A stretch of 8,597 nt of DNA, from the NCBI RefSeq assembly GCF_902491705.1, contig NZ_CABUIW010000074.1, positions 1 through 8,597 of the forward strand. Reading direction: 5' to 3'. The notes under the pieces were generated by a model. That model was not told the origin of the DNA. It saw nothing but the letters and a program-made list of their open reading frames with translations, and ran no database searches. Positions within the stretch are counted from its first letter, which is position 1. The number at the start of each line of letters is the position of its first letter. A program made the position numbers and the translations under genes. The stretch comes from an uncultured Lactobacillus sp. (GTDB lineage: Bacteria; Bacillota; Bacilli; Lactobacillales; Lactobacillaceae). Below are positions 1 through 4,203 of the stretch, piece after piece.

Positions 1-24
1 TTGTTCTTTATTAAATTTAGTCAT
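1..24 (-). CDS. IS3-family transposase OrfA, N-terminal fragment (8 codons)
   Basis: The minus strand reads ATG at 24-22 and then MTKFNKEQ to the edge of the window. A short N-terminus of this kind directly after the left inverted repeat is usual for the helix-turn-helix OrfA of IS3-family elements. OrfA normally recognises the IS ends and is joined to OrfB by programmed -1 frameshifting. Only eight residues are visible, so the call rests mainly on the adjoining inverted repeat. No clear Shine-Dalgarno sequence is visible in the short AT-rich leader. Confidence 0.6.
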
Positions 25-30
25 AATAAA

Positions 31-59
31 AGACCCAAAAGTGTCTAACTTTTGGGTCT
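31..59. repeat. Hairpin inside the IS end
   Basis: AGACCCAAAAG (31-41) and CTTTTGGGTCT (49-59) form a perfect 11-bp stem around a 7-base loop. One arm is part of the IS terminal repeat. In transcripts entering the element from outside, this hairpin would fold just upstream of the orfA start. That is a known way for IS elements to limit transposase translation from read-through transcription. The regulatory role here is inferred. Confidence 0.6.
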
Positions 60-66
60 CACTTCA

Positions 67-94
67 CGGATCGATGTGATCCGCTTTTTATTTT
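67..94 (+). terminator. Orphan rho-independent terminator
   Basis: CGGATC (67-72) and GATCCG (78-83) form a 6-bp GC-rich stem with a 5-base loop, followed by CTTTTTATTTT. This is a plausible plus-strand intrinsic terminator. The gene it served is not in the window: the IS end begins immediately to the left, so the IS probably separated the terminator from its gene or lies in that gene's 3' region. Confidence 0.65.
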
Positions 95-109
95 GAATAG
101 GCCTTGTGA

Positions 110-207
110 ATTTTCAGTAGACTGAAAATCTAGAGGATTTTAGCGAAAATTTTCAGTTAACTGAAAATTCTGAGGAATTTCTGTTTAATTTTCAGTAGAC
201 TGAAAAT
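110..207. repeat. Array of three 20-bp palindromes with 39-bp period
   Basis: ATTTTCAGTAGACTGAAAAT occurs at 110-129 and 188-207. ATTTTCAGTTAACTGAAAAT occurs at 149-168. Each has 9-bp arms around a 2-bp centre. The starts are exactly 39 bp apart, leaving two 19-bp spacers that share a GAGGA-TTT core (about 133-141 and 172-180). The second palindrome extends to 22 bp and the third to 24 bp. Loops of 2 bases suit double-stranded DNA binding by a dimer better than RNA hairpins. They may be operators for an unknown regulator or a small intergenic repeat family. No gene starts within 250 bp downstream. Confidence 0.85.
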
Positions 208-264
208 TATGCTTCTTCATGATGGGATTTTTTCTTGCAAATTAATATTTGTAGTAGATAGACT

Positions 265-427
265 AAGGAAAGAACGGTAAAATAATAGTAATTGATAGAT
301 TTTATTTACCCTATGGGGAATGTAAACAAGTTAGGAAACTCCTGTGGATATCTCAAAGCTTGGCTTTTATTTAACCCAAGAGGAAACATTCATTTTTGCA
401 GCGTTTAACTATGCTGCTTTTCTTTTT
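265..427 (+). ncRNA. Possible structured RNA or leader (weak)
   Basis: The gap between the palindrome array and the MarR promoter contains no convincing protein-coding frame. It does hold a row of complementary segments on the plus strand: GGTAAA (276-281) with TTTACC (305-310), AGGA with TCCT (333-343), CTTGG (359-363) with CCAAG (376-380), and a final GCAGC/GCTGC hairpin with a T-tract. A loose promoter (TTGCAA 235-240, TAGACT 259-264, 18-bp spacing) sits upstream. I do not recognise a known RNA family. In AT-rich DNA several of these stems could arise by chance. Confidence 0.2.
398..427 (+). terminator. Terminator-like hairpin before the marR promoter
   Basis: GCAGC (398-402) pairs with GCTGC (413-417), with a G.T and a T-A pair possible inside, followed by TTTTCTTTTT. 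The stem is short but GC-rich for this region. It would end any plus-strand transcript arriving from the 208-397 interval and insulate the MarR operon. Confidence 0.5.
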
Positions 428-436
428 ATAAAAATA

Positions 437-454
437 TTGTTGCAAATGCAACAA
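437..454. promoter_or_regulatory. Palindromic operator, probably for the MarR repressor
   Basis: TTGTTGCA-AA-TGCAACAA is a perfect inverted repeat with 8-bp arms and a 2-bp centre, ending 32 bp before the MarR start codon. TTGCA/TGCAA half-sites of this size are typical of MarR-family dimers, which usually repress their own operon. It overlaps the best -35 candidate (TTGCAA, 440-445), so bound repressor would block RNA polymerase. Autoregulation is an inference from position and symmetry. Confidence 0.7.
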
Positions 455-469
455 AAATAAACTAATATA
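440..469 (+). promoter_or_regulatory. Candidate promoter of the marR-acetyltransferase operon
   Basis: TTGCAA (440-445) and TAATAT (464-469) are spaced by 18 bp. Each matches the sigma-A consensus at 4 of 6 positions. The -35 lies inside the palindromic operator. A GAGG ribosome binding site (476-479) follows, 7 bases before the ATG at 487. Confidence 0.45.
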
Positions 470-486
470 TCTTCTGAGGTAAAAAT

Positions 487-942
487 ATGCAAGAAGATGT
501 TTTAAGAAAAATTGGCACGATTGCGCGGTCATTTGATTCAATCGCTAACATCGAATTCAAGGAAATGCAGCTAACGCGTGGGCAATATTTGTATTTGGTC
601 AGAATTGACGAAAATCCTGGAATTATTTCAGAACGTTTGGCTGAAATTTTAAATATTGATCGAACGACAACTGCTCGTAGCGTGCAGAAATTAGTCAATA
701 ATGACTTAGTAGTTAAGAAGGCTGATTCAAACAACAAGAAAAATAAAAAGCTCTTTTTGACTGCAAAAGGACAAAAGCTAGTCAAAATAATTGAGCGAGA
801 GAATAAATATTCAAACGAGACGTCGCTCGAAGGATTGACAGATGACGAAAAAGATACATTGCTTCGCTTGCTAACGAAAGTTGCGGAGAATGCCAGTGAG
901 AGCTGGAAATTTGTTAAGAATGGCGGTAGAAGGGAATACTAA
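487..942 (+). CDS. MarR-family winged-helix transcriptional regulator
   Basis: This 151-residue protein has the size and layout of a MarR repressor. An N-terminal dimerisation helix is followed by a helix-turn-helix around residues 46-70 (ISERLAEILNIDRTTTARSVQKL). A basic wing follows at about 74-93, with an Asn/Lys-rich SNNKKNKK where family members often carry an R-rich wing. A C-terminal helix completes the dimer interface. MarR proteins bind palindromic operators as dimers and release them on binding a small ligand or on oxidation. The start is supported by GAGG 7 bases upstream. The acetyltransferase gene begins 1 base after the stop, so the two are probably co-transcribed. The perfect palindrome at 437-454 suggests autoregulation. 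The ligand is unknown, but the neighbour hints at polyamines or another amine. Confidence 0.9.
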   Translation: MQEDVLRKIGTIARSFDSIANIEFKEMQLTRGQYLYLVRIDENPGIISERLAEILNIDRTTTARSVQKLVNNDLVVKKADSNNKKNKKLFLTAKGQKLVKIIERENKYSNETSLEGLTDDEKDTLLRLLTKVAENASESWKFVKNGGRREY

Positions 943-943
943 T

Positions 944-1462
944 ATGGAATACACAATTAAGAATGTAACGATTGATGATTTGAAGAACTTACAAGAAATT
1001 TCGCGTGAGACTTTCAAGAAGACTTTTGACCCATTTACTAAGCCAGATGATATGGCTGAATTTTTGAAAGATAGCTATGCGGATGAAAAATTGACTGGTG
1101 AGCTTGAAAATCTTGATAGCCGATTCTTTTTCTTGATGGTTGATGGTGAAGTCGCTGGATATTTGAAGGTGAATGTTGGGGATGCACAAACTGAGCGATT
1201 GAGACCGAATGCATTGGAAATCGAGCGAATTTATTTAAGAGAACAATTCCAGCACAAAGGCTTGGGATCAGTATTATTTAATTATGCTGAAAAGCTTGCT
1301 TATGATGAGAAGAAGGATTACTTGTGGCTGGGCGTTTACGAAAAGAATATCAATGCCCAAAAGTTCTATGCTAAAAAGGGTCTTAAACGCGTTAGTCAAC
1401 ACGTCTACCCAGTAGGCGATGATCCGCAGGTTGATTATTTGCTGGTTAAGAAGTTGGATTAG
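944..1462 (+). CDS. GNAT N-acetyltransferase, PaiA-like (spermidine/spermine acetyltransferase type)
   Basis: The 172-residue product is a single GNAT domain, which transfers acetyl from acetyl-CoA to an amine. The acetyl-CoA loop is seen at about residues 104-109 (QHKGLG), preceded by the strand LEIERIYL and followed by LWLGVYEKNINAQKFYAKKGL (motif B, with the conserved Asn and Tyr). The run RFFFLMVDGEVAGYLKVN and the following DAQTE closely resemble B. subtilis PaiA as I remember it. PaiA acetylates spermidine and spermine. A TTG further upstream (881) is in frame, but the ATG at 944 is preferred. It has GAAGGG (929-934) upstream and gives a normal PaiA N-terminus with no overlap into marR. 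Substrate assignment is by family resemblance only. Confidence 0.85.
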   Translation: MEYTIKNVTIDDLKNLQEISRETFKKTFDPFTKPDDMAEFLKDSYADEKLTGELENLDSRFFFLMVDGEVAGYLKVNVGDAQTERLRPNALEIERIYLREQFQHKGLGSVLFNYAEKLAYDEKKDYLWLGVYEKNINAQKFYAKKGLKRVSQHVYPVGDDPQVDYLLVKKLD

Positions 1463-1537
1463 GATTGAATTTATGTAAAAATTCCAACATAATATAATGG
1501 TAGAAAAATAAAATCAAAGTAAATGAAAAATGCCTTT

Positions 1538-1546
1538 TGGTATAAT
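1538..1546 (+). promoter_or_regulatory. Extended -10 promoter (CRISPR-leader-like)
   Basis: TGGTATAAT is a perfect extended -10 element (TGnTATAAT). No recognisable -35 lies 16-18 bp upstream, which extended -10 promoters tolerate. The predicted start near 1553 lies about 23 bp before the solitary CRISPR-like repeat at 1576. That is where the promoter in a CRISPR leader would be. No open reading frame follows before the terminator at 1656. Confidence 0.55.
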
Positions 1547-1575
1547 TTGGTTGGCTCTAGAATAAGGATCTTTTA

Positions 1576-1605
1576 GTATTTTCTCCACGCATGTGGAGGG
1601 GTGAC
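1576..1605 (+). CRISPR. Solitary type I-E-like CRISPR repeat (relict array)
   Basis: This segment begins GTATTTT and contains CTCCAC-GCAT-GTGGAG (1583-1598), a perfect 6-bp palindrome with a 4-base loop, then GGGTGAC. It closely follows the type I-E repeats of lactobacilli as I remember them: GTATT.., CTCCAC, a four-base loop, GTGGAG, then GTGATCC. The 3' end differs, with an apparent two-G expansion and loss of the TCC end. No second repeat occurs about 61 bp on either side and no cas gene is in the window. It is best read as the leader plus terminal repeat left after an array collapsed. A chance hairpin is possible but unlikely given the flanking GTATT. Confidence 0.5.
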
Positions 1606-1655
1606 AAGTAAGCTAGAAAATTATACTAACTAGGGTTAATTTTATTTACTGTGAG

Positions 1656-1699
1656 AAGCAAACTAATTCTTTAAATGATTAGTTTGCTTTTTTATTTTG
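1656..1699 (+). terminator. Strong rho-independent terminator
   Basis: AAGCAAACTAAT (1656-1667) pairs perfectly with ATTAGTTTGCTT (1678-1689) around a 10-base loop, followed by TTTTTATTTT. It would end transcription from the MarR operon and from the leader-like promoter at 1538. There is no better terminator directly after the acetyltransferase gene. Confidence 0.85.
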
Positions 1700-1749
1700 C
1701 AGTATGTATTTGATAAGGGGGGTTAATAAATACGTTATAATTAATTTAT
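1689..1749 (+). repeat. Terminator-tail and promoter module, copy 1
   Basis: Two blocks here recur before the restriction-modification gene. Block A (1689-1716) matches 4093-4120 at 25 of 28 positions. Block B (1729-1749, containing ACGTTATAATTAA) matches 4158-4178 at 20 of 21. The blocks are 12 bp apart here and 37 bp apart in copy 2. The similarity spans sequence with no need to be conserved for promoter function, such as TTTTGCAG, so common ancestry is likely. The two copies bracket the 531- and 181-residue genes. Confidence 0.8.
1710..1741 (+). promoter_or_regulatory. Candidate promoter for the SHOCT-protein gene
   Basis: TTGATA (1710-1715) and a consensus TATAAT (1736-1741) are present, but the 20-bp spacing is longer than the ideal 17. 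The spacer contains a run of six G (1717-1722). A long AT-rich leader of about 65 bases with overlapping TTAATTAA-type palindromes runs to the start codon at 1812. Confidence 0.5.
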
Positions 1750-1811
1750 TAATTAAAATTATTAGTGTTTCAATTCAAGCGATTGTCATTATTAGAAATA
1801 GAAGAATATAA

Positions 1812-3407
1812 ATGTTTGGAATATTTGGTAGCAGACCTATATTAAAAGAAATAATTAACGATAGATTATTAAATTTAGGGATTAAAGCAAATTTTATTTG
1901 CGGTCATAATAGAGATTGGTTTATTGCATTTGATGACAAAAATATCTATTTTACTAAATCGGGAATTAGTAAAAAAGTATATTTTGCACCGCTTAAAGAT
2001 CAATATTTCTTTGTTCATAAAAATATAAATGGTACAAAAATATGTTCACTTCAAAATGGATTCTTTTATTCTGGTGCAAATGATAGGGAATTTAAAGAAA
2101 TAAAAGAATATGTTGTTGAACATGGAGCAATTTGGTATGAAGGAAATAAAAGCCAAAGATTTTTTGATTTTATAAATAAATATGATGTTTTTCAATTACC
2201 AACTGGCAAAATTATAGTTGATAAGTTTGGAAATATTGTCTGTTTTGCTAAAAAAAGAATTTTAACTAATATTGATTCATTAGCATTTGATCAAATATCC
2301 AAAATGGCATTTTTTGTTGAAGGAAATGCTGTAGGTACTGTAAATACTAACGACGATGATTTCGAAGATATGATACTAACCGGAAAGGAAAATGAAATAG
2401 GATTATTGCTAAAAGATCTTAGTGATGATCAAATAAAAACTTTTAAGGCAGAAGCTGATGCTAGAAATGCACACTGGGTAAAATATAAGTTAGTTGTAAA
2501 AATTTTACACGATAACATAAATTCAGATCTTTTTGCTAATGAAACTTTGGACTTTAAAGTCCCCTCTGTTGACATTATATATAGTACGGAAGACGATCCA
2601 GATGTTGTTAGTTTTGGAAGTGATCAACAAAATCAAAAATTTTTAATTACGTATGGATTTAGTGAATATAGTGATTTATATAAAAAATATCGTTTAGAGA
2701 CTAATTTTAAAGCAGTAAGTTCAGATTCACTTAATGATAATAGATCATCGTATTTAACTTTTGAATATGATGATAAGGATAGATTTGAAGCAGCTTGTGC
2801 ATTGATTAAAAATTTATCAGAAGTAACTAAAAAGAGAAAAATCAAAGTTCCTGATAATTTACAAAAGGCACAAAAAAATATCGAACAACTTGATTTAAAG
2901 CCAGACTCACAATTAAAAATTTTAATTGATAATGAAAATTATCTACCAAGACCTAGTTTGAATGAATTAGGATTAACTTCTAATAATATTATGTATATTG
3001 TGGATGACTTCAAACATATTAAATTTGCTAATGATTTACGAGATGATGAATATGTTTTGTATGATTATAGAGAACATTTTGGAAACGGTGATAAGGAAGA
3101 ACACTTTTTCGAAAATTATGGCTATGGAATGGCAAATTATTATGATTTGAAATTATATAATTCAGACAATAAAAAAATCAAAATTACAATTGTCACTTTA
3201 GTGGGGTCTGATACTGAACAAAATACTTCAGATATGTTAGAAAAGGTTTTCTTGAAGAAAGGCTATATTCCTGAAAAGAAAAAGATTGAAACATCTAAAT
3301 ATAAAATTCCAATTAAAGAGTTGAGAGAATTAAAGTCTCTATTTGATGACGGAATTATAACGCAAGATGAATTTGATGCTAAAAAGAAACAATTATTGAA
3401 TTTATAA
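1812..3407 (+). CDS. Protein of unknown function with C-terminal SHOCT motif
   Basis: The 531-residue product is not recognised over most of its length. The C-terminus (about 498-531, with LRELKSLFDDGIITQDEF then KKKQLL) is a clear SHOCT motif. SHOCT is a short helical segment found at protein ends and thought to mediate oligomerisation. The N-terminal 18-100 region alternates short beta-like segments (WFIAFDDKNIYFTKSG, KKVYFAPL, KICSLQNGFFYSG) and ends in a helix. That is the pattern of a bacterial PH-like domain, often paired with SHOCT. Similar beta-rich stretches recur at about 126-180 and 390-465. No signal peptide or membrane segment is visible, so it is probably cytoplasmic. The ribosome binding site is weak (GAAG, 1801-1804). 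Base composition is visibly more AT-rich than marR and the acetyltransferase, which suggests transfer. Confidence 0.75.
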   Translation: MFGIFGSRPILKEIINDRLLNLGIKANFICGHNRDWFIAFDDKNIYFTKSGISKKVYFAPLKDQYFFVHKNINGTKICSLQNGFFYSGANDREFKEIKEYVVEHGAIWYEGNKSQRFFDFINKYDVFQLPTGKIIVDKFGNIVCFAKKRILTNIDSLAFDQISKMAFFVEGNAVGTVNTNDDDFEDMILTGKENEIGLLLKDLSDDQIKTFKAEADARNAHWVKYKLVVKILHDNINSDLFANETLDFKVPSVDIIYSTEDDPDVVSFGSDQQNQKFLITYGFSEYSDLYKKYRLETNFKAVSSDSLNDNRSSYLTFEYDDKDRFEAACALIKNLSEVTKKRKIKVPDNLQKAQKNIEQLDLKPDSQLKILIDNENYLPRPSLNELGLTSNNIMYIVDDFKHIKFANDLRDDEYVLYDYREHFGNGDKEEHFFENYGYGMANYYDLKLYNSDNKKIKITIVTLVGSDTEQNTSDMLEKVFLKKGYIPEKKKIETSKYKIPIKELRELKSLFDDGIITQDEFDAKKKQLLNL

Positions 3408-3454
3408 AAGAATGGGTTCTAATAATTACTCATGATAGTTTTAAATCTACGATA

Positions 3455-3461
3455 GAGGGAG
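3455..3461 (+). promoter_or_regulatory. Strong ribosome binding site of the secreted protein
   Basis: GAGGGAG lies 6 bases before the ATG at 3468 and fixes that start. It contrasts with the weak site of the upstream gene. If the two are co-transcribed (60-bp gap, no terminator between them), the secreted protein should be made in much larger amounts. Confidence 0.75.
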
Positions 3462-3467
3462 AATAGA

Positions 3468-4013
3468 ATGAAGATATTAAAAAATATATTTGCATTAAGT
3501 ATTGCAGGTATTATTTTAATTAGTGGCGTTGCAATAACAACACCTACAGTTCAGGCAACTAGTGCTTATGATAATTGGGTAAAGAAGGATTCTAATAAGT
3601 CTAGTTTATATAAAGTTGTGGTAACTAAGCCTATTACAATTTACAAGGCTAAGTTTCGTGGCTTTTATGTTTTCAAGGGTAAAGCTGAGCATGTTAAACC
3701 GGGTACAATCCTTTATATCCATACTTATGGTGATAAAGGTGAAGATTGGATAATGACTCATAGTAAATCTAGTAATGTAACGAAGTTTTATCCACATAAA
3801 ACTGTAGGTTGGTTCGATACGTATTCTAAGCATGAATATGTTGATCAAGGATATTTCTTGGGTAAAAAGAATAGAGTAGGTAAGGGTTATACTTTTACTT
3901 GGAATCAATATGTAAAATTAGTGAAAATGGGTTTATGGACTACCAACCGTCATGATCAATCGTGGAAGAAAATCACTAAGTATGTTGAATCATTAGATTT
4001 AATTGCCGAATAA
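3468..4013 (+). CDS. Small secreted protein of unknown function
   Basis: This 181-residue protein starts with a typical Gram-positive signal peptide: MKILKN, a hydrophobic core to about residue 24, and a TVQA|TS signal-peptidase I site after residue 30. The mature part is about 151 residues, basic and rich in Lys, Tyr and Trp. It has no cysteine, no LPxTG anchor and no lipobox, so it should be released or held non-covalently at the wall. A segment of alternating beta-like stretches (residues about 48-95) vaguely recalls SH3-like wall-binding modules, but I cannot assign a family. It shares the cassette with the SHOCT protein and is followed by a strong terminator. I propose no function. Confidence 0.75.
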   Translation: MKILKNIFALSIAGIILISGVAITTPTVQATSAYDNWVKKDSNKSSLYKVVVTKPITIYKAKFRGFYVFKGKAEHVKPGTILYIHTYGDKGEDWIMTHSKSSNVTKFYPHKTVGWFDTYSKHEYVDQGYFLGKKNRVGKGYTFTWNQYVKLVKMGLWTTNRHDQSWKKITKYVESLDLIAE

Positions 4014-4052
4014 AAATCATATTATGTAATTAGTAAACCATGTAAAGAAATT

Positions 4053-4100
4053 AAAAACAGCATTTCTAGAGATATTCTTTCTAGGAATGCTGTTTTTATT
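4053..4100 (+). terminator. Strong rho-independent terminator after the two-gene cassette
   Basis: The segments 4053-4070 and 4080-4097 form an 18-bp stem with one G.T pair around a 9-base loop. The core is ACAGCATTTCTAGA against TCTAGGAATGCTGT. The T-tract (4093-4100) forms the 3' edge. Because the stem is flanked by A-runs and T-runs it may work in both directions. Confidence 0.9.
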
Positions 4101-4178
4101 TTGCAGCATGTGCTTGATAAAGTTGATCGAACCGAATTTATACAGAGTTTATCAATGAATACGTTATAATTAACTTAT
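4093..4178 (+). repeat. Terminator-tail and promoter module, copy 2
   Basis: This is the second copy of the two-block module at 1689-1749. Block A is 4093-4120 and block B is 4158-4178. It differs by 25 extra bases between the blocks. The extra segment creates an inverted repeat, TTGATAAA (4114-4121) with TTTATCAA (4148-4155). It sits directly upstream of the restriction-modification gene. Confidence 0.8.
4114..4170 (+). promoter_or_regulatory. Candidate promoter and inverted repeat upstream of the RM gene
   Basis: A consensus TATAAT lies at 4165-4170. The TTGATA that would be its -35 in the sister module is 45 bp away here. The best remaining -35 is TACAGA (4141-4146, 18-bp spacing), which is poor. 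The 8-bp perfect inverted repeat (4114-4121 and 4148-4155) covers the -35 zone and could bind a regulator. The gene may therefore be weakly expressed or need an activator; this is inferred. Confidence 0.4.
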
Positions 4179-4189
4179 ATTTTGGATTT

Positions 4190-4195
4190 GGAGAG
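4190..4195 (+). promoter_or_regulatory. Ribosome binding site that decides the RM start
   Basis: GGAGAG at 4190-4195 is 8 bases before the ATG at 4204. A GTG at 4195 is in frame but overlaps this site and would have no Shine-Dalgarno of its own. The ATG is therefore the better start. Confidence 0.75.
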
Positions 4196-4203
4196 TGCAG
4201 ATT

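Larger units (their letters stand above)
1..66 (-). mobile_element. IS3-family insertion sequence, orfA-side end (partial)
   Basis: Read on the minus strand, 61 down to 42 gives TGAGACCCAAAAGTTAGACA. This matches the IS end at the right edge of the window (TGGGACCTAAAAAGTAGACA, 8459-8478) at 16 of 20 positions. The match continues outward by TGAAG, so the true tip is probably at 66 rather than 61. Such AAAAGTTAGACA-type termini are typical of IS3-family (IS150 group) elements. A start codon lies just inside it, at 24-22. The rest of the element lies outside the window to the left. No target-site duplication can be checked, because the other end is not visible. Confidence 0.75.

Noticed and set aside
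110..207. CRISPR array interpretation of the three palindromic repeats
   Set aside because: The spacers are only 19 bp and resemble each other, and the repeats are simple near-complete palindromes unlike any known CRISPR repeat.
110..207. Plasmid iteron origin
   Set aside because: Iterons are usually about 17-22-bp direct repeats next to a rep gene, and no rep gene or DnaA-box cluster is present in the window.
209..280. Small open frame of 23 codons starting MLLHDG
   Set aside because: No ribosome binding site, no similarity to any family I know, and a length expected by chance.
462..785. Minus-strand open frame of 107 codons opposite marR
   Set aside because: It lies wholly antisense to a well-supported MarR gene, has no family features, and its composition looks like a mirror of that gene. 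The same applies to minus-strand frames at 989-1189, 2633-2845, 3606-3908 and 7020-7223.
881..943. TTG start extending the acetyltransferase by 21 residues
   Set aside because: The extension overlaps marR, lacks a suitable ribosome binding site, and does not resemble PaiA-like N-termini. The ATG at 944 has GAAGGG upstream.
1453..1488. GTTGGA/TCCAAC stem at the end of the acetyltransferase gene as a terminator
   Set aside because: The stem has a long loop and no T-tract follows. The terminator at 1656 is far stronger.
4195..4203. GTG start for the restriction-modification gene
   Set aside because: The codon overlaps the GGAGAG ribosome binding site that serves the ATG at 4204.
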